From Asticcacaulis excentricus CB 48 (GTDB lineage: Bacteria; Pseudomonadota; Alphaproteobacteria; Caulobacterales; Caulobacteraceae): 64,000 nucleotides of DNA. The stretch lies in the NCBI RefSeq assembly GCF_000175215.2, contig NC_014816.1:2477001-2541000 (forward strand), in the 5' to 3' direction. The position numbers and the translations under genes are program-made. Below the pieces are notes generated by a model. That model was not told where the DNA came from. It did not search any database and saw nothing but the letters and a program-made list of their open reading frames with translations. Positions 26,160 through 36,060 of this stretch are shown one piece after another (the first letter of the stretch is position 1; the number at the start of each line of letters is the position of its first letter).

Positions 26160-27362
26160 ATGACCTTGCATCTCGAAGCGATCCAGGCGGCTGCCGAGCG
26201 GCTCAAGGGACACATCGCCGAAACCCCAATTGCGTTCTCACAAAAGCTGAGCGCAATGACGCGCACCAAGCTTTGGATTAAGTACGAAAATCAGCAGTAC
26301 ACGTCCGCCTTCAAAGAGCGGGGCGCACTCAACAAGCTCGCCATGCTAAGCGATAGTGAGCGCGCGCGCGGTGTCTTTGCCGCCTCAGCTGGAAATCATG
26401 CCCAGGGCGTTGCCTACCACGCTCAAAGACTAGGGATTCCGGCCACGATCGTGATGCCCCACGGGACCCCTTTCGTTAAGGTCCAAAAAACACAGTCCTA
26501 TGGTGCAAGGGTCGTCATTGAGGGCGCAACCTATGATGAGGCGTCAACCCACGCACAGTCGATGTGTGAAGCTGTGGGCGGGGTCTATGTCCACCCGTTC
26601 AATGATTACGACGTCATGGCCGGCCAGGGCACCCTCGCCATAGAAATGCTCGAAGCGGTTCCCGACCTCGACGTCCTCGTCATCCCGATCGGCGGCGGTG
26701 GGCTTATCGCCGGTATGGCAACCGCGGCTAAGGCGCTGAAGCCCTGGATCAGAATTATCGGCGTGGAAGCGGCGATGTATCCGTCGTTTGTGGCGCGCCG
26801 CCGTGGCCTCAACATGCCGACGGGCGGCTCAACGATCGCCGAAGGCATCGCGGTGCGCGAAGTGGGCGACTTAAGCTTCTCTCTGGCCAATCCTCTGGTG
26901 GATGATGTCCTCGTGATCGACGAGGCCGATTTTGAACGGGCGATCGCGGCGTTTGTGAACGTTGAAAAAACGGTCGCCGAGGGTGCCGGTGCGGCTGGCC
27001 TCGCCGCCGTCATGCGCTATCCGGAGAAATTTGAAGGACTAAAAACAGGATTGGTTCTGTGCGGTGGCAATATCGACATGCGCCTTCTGGCGTCGGTTTT
27101 GCAACGTGAGCTCGTTCGCGAGAAGCGACTGGTCACCTACCGCATATTAGGCGATGACCGACCCGGAATGCTGTCTTTGATGGCCGATGTCATCTCCCGC
27201 AAGGGCGGCAACATCGTTGATGTCGCCCACAATCGTCTTGTGCTGGATGTCCCTGCCAAAGGGGCAGAATTCGATATTCTGGTCGAGACGCAAGATGCGC
27301 GTCACGCCCATGAAATTGCAGATGGTCTGCGTGCCACGGGCTACGCCCTGAGAATGGAATAG
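26160..27362 (+). CDS. ilvA: Threonine ammonia-lyase with ACT domain
   Basis: 400 residues from ATG at 26160; a GTG five codons upstream is open too. PLP lysine in TSAFKERGALNKL, AGNHAQGVAYHA, IGGGGLIAGMA. A C-terminal ACT domain (about 325-400: YRILGDDRPGMLSLMADV) indicates allosteric control, so this is the regulated dehydratase supplying 2-oxobutyrate for isoleucine. It is followed 12 bases later by the FKBP gene, and the two may be cotranscribed. Confidence 0.9.
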   Translation: MTLHLEAIQAAAERLKGHIAETPIAFSQKLSAMTRTKLWIKYENQQYTSAFKERGALNKLAMLSDSERARGVFAASAGNHAQGVAYHAQRLGIPATIVMPHGTPFVKVQKTQSYGARVVIEGATYDEASTHAQSMCEAVGGVYVHPFNDYDVMAGQGTLAIEMLEAVPDLDVLVIPIGGGGLIAGMATAAKALKPWIRIIGVEAAMYPSFVARRRGLNMPTGGSTIAEGIAVREVGDLSFSLANPLVDDVLVIDEADFERAIAAFVNVEKTVAEGAGAAGLAAVMRYPEKFEGLKTGLVLCGGNIDMRLLASVLQRELVREKRLVTYRILGDDRPGMLSLMADVISRKGGNIVDVAHNRLVLDVPAKGAEFDILVETQDARHAHEIADGLRATGYALRME

Positions 27363-27374
27363 AGAGAAAAAACA

Positions 27375-27878
27375 ATGCGTTTAAAATGGGTAAGACCGGT
27401 CTGTCTGTCTCTTTTTCTGACCTCAAGTCTGTCTCTGGCAGCCTGCAATCGCACCGATCCTGCCGCCGAGGCGGCCGCAGCGGCGAACATCAAGGCGGGC
27501 GAAGCCTTTCTGGCGGAAAAGGCCAAAGAGCCTGGTATTCAAAAACTCCCTAAGGGCCTGCTATACAAAGTTATCTCGCCGGCAAGCGACCCAAATGCGC
27601 CCAAACCCACTCTTCGCGATACCGTCAAAATCCACTACGAGGGCCGTCTCGTAGACGGAACGGTTTTTGATTCAAGCTATGAGCGCGGGGTGCCGGCCGC
27701 TATGCCCCTCGATGGCCTCGTCGAAGCCTGGAAGATCGCGGTGCCCCAGATGAAAACGGGTGAAACCTGGGAACTTTATGTGCCTGCACAGCTTGGTTAT
27801 GGCGAAACAGGCGCGGGACCCATTCCGCCTAACAGTGTACTTGTCTTCAAGATTCAGTTGCTGGGGATCCAGCCCTGA
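27375..27878 (+). CDS. FKBP-type peptidyl-prolyl isomerase lipoprotein
   Basis: 167 residues. Signal peptide with lipobox LAAC (Cys24), a short helical segment (about 30-60), then a single FKBP domain (about 75-167) with VKIHYEGRLVDGTVFDSS and LGYGETGAGPIPPNSVLVF. It is Mip/FkpA-like and acts on proline bonds in periplasmic or outer-membrane proteins. Confidence 0.9.
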   Translation: MRLKWVRPVCLSLFLTSSLSLAACNRTDPAAEAAAAANIKAGEAFLAEKAKEPGIQKLPKGLLYKVISPASDPNAPKPTLRDTVKIHYEGRLVDGTVFDSSYERGVPAAMPLDGLVEAWKIAVPQMKTGETWELYVPAQLGYGETGAGPIPPNSVLVFKIQLLGIQP

Positions 27879-27924
27879 TCTAACCTGAGTTTCATTTTTT
27901 GATTATTTTCGTTTTGAGGTTTCT

Positions 27925-28905
27925 ATGAGCACAGCCGTATTGGTTGCCGGCGGCGCCGGATATATTGGGTCACAAACCTGTAAGGTTCTGGCGTCTAACG
28001 GGTTTTTACCGGTAACCATCGACAATTTGTCGACCGGACACAAAGAGTCCGTCAAATGGGGCCCCTTGATTGAGGCCGACATTCGTGATGCCGTAGCCGT
28101 TCAGAAGGCCATCTCCGATTACGATATCAAGGCGGCCATCCACTTCGCGGCATTCTCGCTCGTGGGGGAAAGCACGAAAGATCCGGCAAAGTACTATGAT
28201 AACAACGTCTCCGCCGCGACCGCGTTTGCCTCTCATCTCATCGAAGGCGGTGTAAAAGCTCTGGTCTTCTCGTCAACCGCCGCGGCCTATGGTGTGCCGC
28301 AGACGCGCCTCATCGGCGAAGACCATCCGAAGAAGCCGATTAACCCCTATGGCGATAGCAAACTCGCCTTTGAGACGGCCCTGCACTGGCTTTCGCAGGC
28401 CCACGACCTGAGCTATGTCGTGCTTCGTTATTTCAATGCCGCCGGAGCCGATCTTGACGGTGAGGTGGGTGAAAGCCATCGCTGTGAAACGCACCTTATT
28501 CCCCTGATCTGCCAGGCCGCACTCGGCACCGGCAAGGCGCTCACCGTGTTTGGCGACGATTATGCGACGAAAGACGGCACGCCCATTCGCGACTACATCC
28601 ACGTCGTGGATCTCGCCAACGCGCACGTTGAAGCCATCCGCTACCTTCTGAACGGCGGCAAAAGCGATGCCTTCAATGTCGGCACCGGAGAGGGTCTGAC
28701 CGTTCTCGAAGTTATCAAGGCGGCCGAGTCGATAATGGGCATGCCCGTGCCTCACAGCGTAGGTCCACGCCGTGAAGGCGACCCTGAGATACTCGTTGCC
28801 GACGTCAGCAAAATCCGCTCGACCTTTAACTGGTCACCACTTTACTCAGACGCGGACACGATCATCAGAACCGCGGCTCAGTGGCAGAAGACACGCCCGT
28901 ACTGA
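27925..28905 (+). CDS. galE: UDP-glucose 4-epimerase
   Basis: 326 residues. NAD-binding GGAGYIGSQT at the N-terminus, SSTAAAYG and the catalytic Y-x3-K in NPYGDSKLAFE, then LRYFNAAGAD. It interconverts UDP-glucose and UDP-galactose for glycan building. GAGG precedes the ATG by 5 bases. It ends ahead of a bidirectional terminator and is convergent with the phosphomannomutase gene. Confidence 0.93.
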   Translation: MSTAVLVAGGAGYIGSQTCKVLASNGFLPVTIDNLSTGHKESVKWGPLIEADIRDAVAVQKAISDYDIKAAIHFAAFSLVGESTKDPAKYYDNNVSAATAFASHLIEGGVKALVFSSTAAAYGVPQTRLIGEDHPKKPINPYGDSKLAFETALHWLSQAHDLSYVVLRYFNAAGADLDGEVGESHRCETHLIPLICQAALGTGKALTVFGDDYATKDGTPIRDYIHVVDLANAHVEAIRYLLNGGKSDAFNVGTGEGLTVLEVIKAAESIMGMPVPHSVGPRREGDPEILVADVSKIRSTFNWSPLYSDADTIIRTAAQWQKTRPY

Positions 28906-28965
28906 TCCGACGCGAGATCACTCAGAACAGGCCACCTCCTTTAGGAGCGGCGCTCAATGATAAAA

Positions 28966-28996
28966 AGGCCGGAGCATCTCTGAGATACTCCGGCCT
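28966..28996. terminator. Long hairpin terminator between galE and the phosphohexomutase gene
   Basis: Arms AGGCCGGAG and CTCCGGCCT, extended inward past one mismatch by ATCTC/GAGAT, give a nearly perfect 15-bp stem. A-rich sequence on the left (five A) and UC-rich on the right allow use from either strand. Confidence 0.85.
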
Positions 28997-29102
28997 CTTC
29001 ATTTAATAAGTGGGACTGAGCGGGTCGTATGTGCCGTGCTCCGGCGATAGCGCCGTCTTGCGTGGCCCATCAGCGACCGCACGCCTCCCCAAATCCAACG
29101 CC

Positions 29103-30608
29103 TCAGATTTCCTGATTATAGGCGCCAACTTCAGGATGCGCGGCAAGACGAGGCTTGACCTCCTTGCGGAACAGATCGCGCATGTCATCCGCAGAATTCA
29201 GGCTCTCGACGACAACGACGAGTTCCGGCTTGTTGGACGAGGCGCGCACCAGAACCCAGGATCCGTCCTCCAGATGGACACGTGCCCCGTTGACCGTGAT
29301 CACCTCGACAATCTTGCGACCGAGGATCTCGCCGCCCTTGGCATGCAAGTCGACGTATTCCTGTACGACTTTTTCGAGGACCTGATATTTGACCTCATCC
29401 CCACAGTGAGGCGACATGGTCAATGAGGTATAGGCCACCGGCAAAGCGTTTTTCAGTTCACTTAAGGCCTTACCCGGATTGCGATCGAGCATAGCCAGTA
29501 CCGCCGCCGCCGCTACTAGGCCATCGTCATAGCCAAGACCGATCGGGCTATTGAAGAAGAAATGGCCAGACTTTTCGAAACCGGCCAGCGCCTTCAGCTC
29601 GGAAGTCTTGCGCTTGATGTAGGAGTGCCCCGTCTTCCAGTAGACGGTTTGGGCCCCATTGGCTTTCAGAATTTCGTCCGTCTTGTAGAGGCCGGTTGAC
29701 TTCACATCGACAACGAAGGTCGCGTCTTTGTGAATAGCGGAGAGATCGCGAGCCAGCATAAGCCCGATCTTGTCCGCAAAAATCTCTTCGCCCGTGTCAT
29801 CGACAACACCGCAGCGGTCACCGTCACCGTCAAAGCCCAGAGCCAGATCCGCTCCATGCTCTTTAACGGCCTTGGCCATCTCCATCAGCATGTGATGATC
29901 TTCGGGGTTGGGGTTATACTTCGGGAACGTGCTGTCAAGCAAGGTGTCCATTTCAATGACCTCAGCGCCCATGGCACGCAGGGCCTGAGGGGCAAAAGCG
30001 CCGGCCGTACCGTTGCCGCAAGCGCAGATGACCTTCAGCTTACGCTTCAATTGCGCCTTGGCGGCGACATCGGCCAGATAACGCTCTTGGACACCCGAAA
30101 CGAGCTTGAGCGAACCACCCGCCCGCTCGACAGCGGCACCGGCCATGATGATCTCTTTCATACGGCCGATTTCGTCAGGACCGAAGGTCAGAGGGGCCTG
30201 GCACCCCATCTTCACGCCCGTCCAGCCGTTTTCATTGTGCGACGCGGTGACCATGGCGACGCAGGGCGCTTCAAGGTCGAACTGAGCAAAATAGGCAATC
30301 GGTGAGAGGCACAGGCCAATATCCAGCACCTCACATCCCGCCTGGATCAGACCGAGGATGAGCGCATTTTTGATATTGATCGAGTAAGAGCGATAGTCAT
30401 GACCCACAACGATGCGTGGCTTGACCCCACGTTCGTGAATATAGGTGCCAAGACCGAGGCCGAGCGCCTGAATGCCTAAAAGATTGATTTCCTTCCCAAA
30501 CACCCAGCGCGCGTCGTACTCGCGAAATCCGGTCGTCTTAACGAAGGCCTCTGTCTCGAATTCAAACGTGTTCTCAACGAGGTCCGTGCGCGGTAAAAGC
30601 AAGGTCAT
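29103..30608 (-). CDS. Phosphomannomutase/phosphoglucomutase
   Basis: 501 residues, four-domain alpha-D-phosphohexomutase. The catalytic serine loop is TASHNENGWTG, the metal loop DGDGDRCG, the sugar loop GHSYIKRKTSELKALAGFEKSG, and the phosphate loop RASSNKPE at the C-terminus. It interconverts hexose 6- and 1-phosphates, supplying GDP-mannose and UDP-glucose routes. galU lies 30 bases upstream on the same strand, so the pair can make UDP-glucose from glucose-6-phosphate. Confidence 0.92.
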   Translation of the reverse strand: MTLLLPRTDLVENTFEFETEAFVKTTGFREYDARWVFGKEINLLGIQALGLGLGTYIHERGVKPRIVVGHDYRSYSINIKNALILGLIQAGCEVLDIGLCLSPIAYFAQFDLEAPCVAMVTASHNENGWTGVKMGCQAPLTFGPDEIGRMKEIIMAGAAVERAGGSLKLVSGVQERYLADVAAKAQLKRKLKVICACGNGTAGAFAPQALRAMGAEVIEMDTLLDSTFPKYNPNPEDHHMLMEMAKAVKEHGADLALGFDGDGDRCGVVDDTGEEIFADKIGLMLARDLSAIHKDATFVVDVKSTGLYKTDEILKANGAQTVYWKTGHSYIKRKTSELKALAGFEKSGHFFFNSPIGLGYDDGLVAAAAVLAMLDRNPGKALSELKNALPVAYTSLTMSPHCGDEVKYQVLEKVVQEYVDLHAKGGEILGRKIVEVITVNGARVHLEDGSWVLVRASSNKPELVVVVESLNSADDMRDLFRKEVKPRLAAHPEVGAYNQEI

Positions 30609-30638
30609 GAATTTCTTTCCGAAAATATTATACTGAAT

Positions 30639-31514
30639 TTATTGAAAAAACGGGCTGAGCGCTTCACGGGCGGCCTGGCCAAGGTCTGCGCGCTTCAATG
30701 CCAGGGCAACATTGGCACGAAGAAGGCCAATCTTATCGCCGCAGTCATAGGTCACGCCGTCGTACTCAAGGGCGTGGAAGTCTTGGGTCTCCATCAGACG
30801 GAACATGGAGTCCGTGAGCTGGATTTCCCCCCCTGCGCCCTTTTCCTGAGTGGCGAGAAGCTCGAAGATTTCAGGCTGGAGAATGTAGCGCCCAGACACA
30901 ATCAGATTGGAGGGCGCCGTGCCTTTTGCCGGCTTCTCTACCATGCCCGTCATTTTATTCAGGCGGCCGTTTTGGGCTTCTAGCGCAACCACGCCATACT
31001 GATGGGTCTGGTCCACAGGAACAGGCTCTACCACGATGATGTTGCCGCCCACCTTGTCATAGCCGTCAATGGCCTGCTTCAGCGCGGGCACGTCTGCGTC
31101 CATCACCATATCCGGCAAGATCACCGCGAAGGGCTCGTCGCCAATGATGTCGCGCGCGCACCAGACCGCGTGGCCAAGCCCCTTGGGCTGCATTTGACGC
31201 ACAAAGCTCATCTCGCCAGCCTGCGGCAGTTCCGCGAGAAGTTCGTCCAGAATTGCGGTTTTGTTCTTGGCTGACAGTTGCGCTTCTAGCTCGACCTGAT
31301 GGTCGAAATAATCTTCGATAGCGCCTTTGGATCGCCCCGTCACAAAGACGAAATGCTCAATGCCTGAGGCGCGGGCCTCGGCCACGACATAGGACAAAAT
31401 GGGACGATCAACGACGTTCAGGAGCTCTTTCGGGACGACCTTTGTCCCCGGCAGAACCCGGGTGCCCAGACCCGCAACGGGAATAATGGCTTTGCGCACG
31501 CGCTTTTGTGTCAT
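30639..31514 (-). CDS. galU: UTP-glucose-1-phosphate uridylyltransferase
   Basis: 291 residues from the ATG of MTQKRVRK, which fits the family length; the open frame to 31574 adds 20 atypical residues. The nucleotide-binding IPVAGLGTRVLPGTK is at residues 10-24 and the GLGHAVWCARD and VEKPAKG motifs follow. It makes UDP-glucose, which GalE can convert to UDP-galactose. It precedes the phosphohexomutase gene in a likely two-gene operon. Confidence 0.94.
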   Translation of the reverse strand: MTQKRVRKAIIPVAGLGTRVLPGTKVVPKELLNVVDRPILSYVVAEARASGIEHFVFVTGRSKGAIEDYFDHQVELEAQLSAKNKTAILDELLAELPQAGEMSFVRQMQPKGLGHAVWCARDIIGDEPFAVILPDMVMDADVPALKQAIDGYDKVGGNIIVVEPVPVDQTHQYGVVALEAQNGRLNKMTGMVEKPAKGTAPSNLIVSGRYILQPEIFELLATQEKGAGGEIQLTDSMFRLMETQDFHALEYDGVTYDCGDKIGLLRANVALALKRADLGQAAREALSPFFQ

Positions 31515-31827
31515 GTGAAATCCGTTAAATGATAATGTTCTGGGAAACGCATGCCCCCCAGGCTGAATAATCACTAACGTTTAATCCCCAGCTAACGCCG
31601 CTGCAAGCTTTGAACGTCGCCTGACAACCGATTAACCATCAATTCTTTAGTAAAGTTTTGCTTCAGAGATAAAAATCACCCCGGCAAATCCCATTGTAAT
31701 TTTATACGCTTCGCGCAGGGCGTGTGAGGCCTCGCGCCCTCATAGCCGTTCCGTTTGGATTAATGAAACCCCTAAAGATCCCGAGGCGTCTTAAGCGCAG
31801 GCAAGCACATTGCGCCCTGTCGGTTCA

Positions 31828-33249
31828 TTATGCGCTTGCCTTTGCCGCCTGGCGCGCAGACGTCAGGACCTGGCCTACCGCGACCTGGGTGTCTGATGCG
31901 GCATCATTCGCGCAAGCCGCAGCGACACTGCCTGATCTCGTGTCGACGAGGACTTCCGCATACCAGAAGGTGTTTGACCCGTTATGCCACAAGGTCCCGT
32001 CGGGTCGCACCACCCAGCCCAGCGCGTAGTCATCGCCAAAATGCGGCGTGTGCAGCGCATCCCAGCTCTCGCTCTTAAGCAAATTTACGGGTCGATCGCG
32101 GTGCGCTTGCAGATATGTCAGCATATCGCTCATCGACATATGGACTCGCCCGGCAGGCCCCAGGGCCACGGGATTGTCTGTCGGACGTCCAGGCCCGACC
32201 GGCAAAGGCTTACGGGTGTGGCCATTGACGGCGTGCCCCAGAGGCTGATCCACCTGCCCAGGACGGCCCGGCGCCCCGAACCCCGCACTTGTGATGCCCA
32301 GAGGTGTGAACAGCTCTGCCTGGATGAGGGTTTCCCAGCTTTTACCCGTCAGTTGCTCCAGAAGGGTCCCGGCAATGATATAGCCATTATTGGCATAAAC
32401 GTTTTGTGCGCCTACGGGGCCAACCGGCTTCTGTTTCAACGCCGTCAGTGCCCATTTGCGCCGCTCCGCCCGGGGGTCAGGCAGGGGATCACGGCTGTAG
32501 AAAACCGTGTTTATCCCGTCGAGATTGGGCTGAAGCCCCGCACGGTGGCTCAGAAGATGCAAGAGGGTGGCGTCACGATAAGCCGTCGGGACGGGACGGC
32601 CGTTCTCATCCAGCACGTCGCCCACCTTGGTCGTCCATTTGAGTACACCGGCGTCGACCAGACGCGCGCACAGGGTCGCCGTCATCGACTTGGTGATCGA
32701 GCCCCAGTGCCATTGGTCTTCCATCTGCACGGCAATCTCGTCGTCACTGGAGCGCGCACCGGCTGCGAAGATCTCGGTTTGCGCGCCACGTGCCCACGCG
32801 GCCGCCATGGCGGGCGTATAGGCTGCGAGCCGCTTGTCGTTCAGCAACTCACGCGTCAGAGGCGGATGGACGGCTTCTGGTGCCGCTTCGGCCACCTCGC
32901 CGCGCGTGAAGCGAAGCGGCAGAGGGGCACCTTGGGTAAACGTGCCGTCGACATGGCGCTCATCCGTCAGCACGCCCTCGAAGGTCGCCTTGATCGCTGC
33001 AAAAGTCAGTTTGATGCGCTCGTCCTCAATGGAGGCGCTGGAGGCCGGGATGCGCGCATTTCCCTGATCAACACTGAAAAGGGTCGCGCCCTTGGCGTCT
33101 ATCTCCAGCCGCAGGGTCAGACGCACCATCCCCGCCTCAAGCACGCCCGTCCAGCGTCCATAGAACGGGCTGTCGGCCGCTAGGGCGCCTGTGCCCGCCA
33201 TCAGACCAAAAGCGGTCATGAGCGTTTGCATCTGACGGCGTGTCATCAT
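31828..33249 (-). CDS. Serine beta-lactamase-fold hydrolase (class C / esterase-like), exported
   Basis: 473 residues from a double ATG with GAGG 7 bases upstream; the open frame continues to 33294. Signal peptide (about 1-25, ending GALAA). A small beta-domain (about 28-120) precedes the hydrolase domain, which has the S-x-x-K pair in GSITKSMT, Y-A-N in VYANNGY and H-N-G near the C-terminus. Such proteins include AmpC enzymes, D-aminopeptidases and carboxylesterases; an esterase or peptidase role is at least as likely as antibiotic cleavage. Confidence 0.85.
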   Translation of the reverse strand: MMTRRQMQTLMTAFGLMAGTGALAADSPFYGRWTGVLEAGMVRLTLRLEIDAKGATLFSVDQGNARIPASSASIEDERIKLTFAAIKATFEGVLTDERHVDGTFTQGAPLPLRFTRGEVAEAAPEAVHPPLTRELLNDKRLAAYTPAMAAAWARGAQTEIFAAGARSSDDEIAVQMEDQWHWGSITKSMTATLCARLVDAGVLKWTTKVGDVLDENGRPVPTAYRDATLLHLLSHRAGLQPNLDGINTVFYSRDPLPDPRAERRKWALTALKQKPVGPVGAQNVYANNGYIIAGTLLEQLTGKSWETLIQAELFTPLGITSAGFGAPGRPGQVDQPLGHAVNGHTRKPLPVGPGRPTDNPVALGPAGRVHMSMSDMLTYLQAHRDRPVNLLKSESWDALHTPHFGDDYALGWVVRPDGTLWHNGSNTFWYAEVLVDTRSGSVAAACANDAASDTQVAVGQVLTSARQAAKASA

Positions 33250-33353
33250 CGGAAATCCTCCCCTGTGCGTACCAAGCATAGTGAATTGCGGCATCAGGTC
33301 GCTACTGAAATAATTGTAATGCAGCGGCTTGCGACAAGGGCTAAACTCTCACC

Positions 33354-34601
33354 ATGAACACGAAGGCTGATCTTATCATCGTAGGCGCCGGTATGGCCGG
33401 TATGACCGCGGCTCTGGCTCTGGCCAAGGGCGGACTTAAACCGGTTCTAATCGAGCGGCAGCCTTTGTCCGAACAGGTAGAGCCAAGCTTCGATGGTCGC
33501 GCCTCGGCCATCGCCTACTCCTGTTTCCGGCAATGGCAGGCCTTAGGCGTTGGCGACGCGCTGGAGCCTTTGGCTTGCCGCATGGACGAGATCATGGTCA
33601 CGGATGCCCATCTGCCCGGCGCATCAACTCAGAGACCCTCCCCCTTCTTTCTGCATTTCAATGCCGGCGAGATATCCGACCGCTCAGGCAATGAACCGCT
33701 GGGCTATATGCTCGAAAACCGCCATATCCGTGCGGTACTATATGAAGCTGTCCAAAAGGCCGGTATTCGCGTCATCTGCCCGGCCAGTGTGACGGGCATC
33801 GAAGAAACGACGACCCACATTGATCTGACACTCTCCACGGGTGAGACCTTGTGCGCCCCCGTCGCTGTGGCCGCAGAAGGCAGAAAGTCGGGGCTGCGCG
33901 AACATGCGGGCATCCGCACCATACGCCGGGATTATGGCCAAAGCGCCGTTGTTGCCACCGTCAAGATGCAATACCCGCATAACCATGTGGCATACGAGTA
34001 TTTCCTGTCGTCAGGCCCCTTCGCCATACTGCCACTGACCGAAAATCGCGCCTGTCTGGTCTGGTCGGAAAGTCATGCCAAGGCCAAGGCGTTACTTGAG
34101 GTGCGACCCGAACTGTTCCATGCCCACCTGATGCAGCGTTTCGGTGATTTTCTGGGCGAGATCGAGCTTACAGGCCCGAAATTCATCTATCCGCTGTCGA
34201 TGGCGCTGGCCGAGCACATGTATCGGGGACGTATCGCGCTTTTGGGGGACGCGGCGCACGGCATCCACCCCATTGCCGGTCAGGGGCTTAACCTTGGCCT
34301 CAAAGACGCCGCTGCCCTTGCCGAGGTTATCATCGAAGCGGCGCGGCTTGGCGAAGACCTTGGCTCGGAACTGGTACTTGAACGTTATGCCCAGTGGCGG
34401 CGCTTTGAAAATGTCTCAACATCGATGATCATGGATGCCTTCGTGCACCTGTTCTCAAATAACAATCCGCTGGTGCGCCCGCTGCGCGATCTGGGTATGG
34501 GGATTGTCAACAATATCGCTCCCGCGCGGCGCTTCTTCATGGAGGATGCCGGCGGTGCGACCGGCGACCTTCCGAAGCTGTTGCGCGGCGAAACCGTTTA
34601 G
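33354..34601 (+). CDS. UbiH/UbiF/VisC-type FAD-dependent hydroxylase
   Basis: 415 residues. N-terminal dinucleotide loop IIVGAGMAGMTAALAL, a mid-protein DG motif region near residue 160-175 and the C-terminal GDAAHGIHPIAGQGLNLG FAD motif. The family hydroxylates the aromatic ring of ubiquinone precursors in an oxygen-dependent way; which position (C5, C6 or C1) cannot be told. It stands alone, divergent from the beta-lactamase-fold gene. Confidence 0.9.
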   Translation: MNTKADLIIVGAGMAGMTAALALAKGGLKPVLIERQPLSEQVEPSFDGRASAIAYSCFRQWQALGVGDALEPLACRMDEIMVTDAHLPGASTQRPSPFFLHFNAGEISDRSGNEPLGYMLENRHIRAVLYEAVQKAGIRVICPASVTGIEETTTHIDLTLSTGETLCAPVAVAAEGRKSGLREHAGIRTIRRDYGQSAVVATVKMQYPHNHVAYEYFLSSGPFAILPLTENRACLVWSESHAKAKALLEVRPELFHAHLMQRFGDFLGEIELTGPKFIYPLSMALAEHMYRGRIALLGDAAHGIHPIAGQGLNLGLKDAAALAEVIIEAARLGEDLGSELVLERYAQWRRFENVSTSMIMDAFVHLFSNNNPLVRPLRDLGMGIVNNIAPARRFFMEDAGGATGDLPKLLRGETV

Positions 34602-34825
34602 TATCGGGACGACTACCCAAACCGTTTTCAATAAGGCACACGCTTTGATACCTAGAGGTGGGGGAGCGACCCGGTTTTCCTAGGCCTCTGATGTAAACGT
34701 CGCCAGAGAGTCTCGCTGCGCACGTCCTTTAAGAGGGGGAGTTTCGCACCCGGATTTCTGTAATATCTGGTACCGAGGGCACAATACCGTGCTTGTATGC
34801 CGGGGGTCCGCCACGTCGCGCGCGT

Positions 34826-35734
34826 CTATCGTCTTGCGATGACGCCAGCCAGCAGGCGTGCTTCAGCCGAGCGCGATGACCCGGCGCGCCAGATGACGAC
34901 GATGTCGCGATAGGCGTGGTCAGAACGCAGATGGCGGATGGCGACGGAGGAGCGTTCAACCAGTCCGGACTCGACAGCCATTTCGGGCAGGAGCGAGACG
35001 CCCAACCCGGCATCGACCATCTGAACCAGTGTGTTGAGCGAGGTGGCCGCAAAGCCGCCATTGAGCGCCTGATTAACGTCACCCGCACCCGGCGCATTCC
35101 ATTGACAGGCTGCCAGGGCGTGATCACGCAGACAGTGCCCGTCTTCAAGCAGGATCAGCTCCGCCGATTTCAGCGCCTCCGGCTCGATTTCGGCTTGCTG
35201 CGATAGCGGATGGTCTTTCGGCATAACGGCCAGTATCTCGTCTTTGCAGATAAAGGCGTGATCAAGCCCGCTCAGATCATAAGGTAAGGCGATGACCGCC
35301 GCATCCAGACTGCCGCTTTTCAGTGAACTGATAAGGCGCGAGGTCTGATCTTCGCGCAGGAACAGCCGCAACTGCGGAAACTCCTGACGCAGCTTAAGTA
35401 AGGCCTGAGGTAACAAAAACGGCGCAATGGTCGGGATAACGCCCAGACGAAATCGTCCGGCCAGCGGCCGGTTGGCGCCCTTGGCAGCCTCAACCAGATC
35501 TTCTGCGCGCGCCAGTATGTCCTCGGCACGGCGCAGCACGTCTTCACCGACGGCGGTCAGGATAACCTGCCCCCGTGAGCGGTCGATCAGGCGCACACCG
35601 AGCGCCTTTTCAAGCTCAGCAATGCCGGAAGAGAGGGCGGGTTGCGAAACAAAGGCGGCTTCGGCGGCAGCGACGAAGCTTTTATGCTCATTGAGCAGCT
35701 TGAGATACTGGAGCTGGCGCAGGGTCGGTAGCAT
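34826..35734 (-). CDS. oxyR: Hydrogen-peroxide-inducible LysR regulator
   Basis: 302 residues. LysR HTH at residues 1-65 (LRQLQYLKLLNEHKSFVAAAE) and a substrate domain with the OxyR redox pair Cys201 and Cys210 in LLEDGHCLRDHALAAC, matching the Cys199/Cys208 disulfide of E. coli OxyR. Peroxide oxidation would activate catalase and peroxidase genes, none of which lie in the window. A small open frame lies divergently 131 bases away. Confidence 0.93.
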   Translation of the reverse strand: MLPTLRQLQYLKLLNEHKSFVAAAEAAFVSQPALSSGIAELEKALGVRLIDRSRGQVILTAVGEDVLRRAEDILARAEDLVEAAKGANRPLAGRFRLGVIPTIAPFLLPQALLKLRQEFPQLRLFLREDQTSRLISSLKSGSLDAAVIALPYDLSGLDHAFICKDEILAVMPKDHPLSQQAEIEPEALKSAELILLEDGHCLRDHALAACQWNAPGAGDVNQALNGGFAATSLNTLVQMVDAGLGVSLLPEMAVESGLVERSSVAIRHLRSDHAYRDIVVIWRAGSSRSAEARLLAGVIARR

Positions 35735-35865
35735 GACGCCAACATAAGCAATCTTTATTAAAATCGCAAATTTACGACATCGAACTTATGCAAATAGCCC
35801 GGTTGGACTAGCGAAAACTTAGATCATCCCTGTCAGGTTTGCCGTGAGGGTGAATGGAGGCGCGC

Positions 35866-36060
35866 ATGACAGACCACTTCGCACAGCAATCGCAGTCGTT
35901 TTTGGACTACGCGGAACCGCCAACAGAACCGCTTCTGGCGCGCCCCTTGCCAGAGACAGACACGTCTGCCTCACATGTCTTTCGTTCCAAAACACAGAAG
36001 CTTAAGCTTAAACCTAAGCCTTTTGGGGCTCGAAGCGTCGGGCCTGATCGACCAGCATAA
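35866..36060 (+). CDS. Small hypothetical protein divergent from oxyR
   Basis: 64 residues from an ATG with GGAGG 6 bases upstream, a strong ribosome site. The product (MTDHFAQQSQSFLDYAEPP) is Pro- and Gln-rich with a basic Lys-rich C-terminus and is not recognised. Its last 47 bases overlap the end of the convergent Trm112-like gene. It could be a real small gene or the remnant of a longer one. Confidence 0.4.
   Translation: MTDHFAQQSQSFLDYAEPPTEPLLARPLPETDTSASHVFRSKTQKLKLKPKPFGARSVGPDRPA

Noticed and set aside
31717..31740. Stem AGGGCG/CGCCCT as a terminator near galU
   Set aside because: Only 6 bp, a 12-nt loop, no U-run on either strand, and it sits upstream of galU rather than after a gene end.
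31984..33183. A 399-codon open frame opposite the beta-lactamase-fold gene
   Set aside because: It lies entirely antisense to a gene with clear catalytic motifs, is rich in Arg/His/Gln, and has no ribosome site or recognisable domain.
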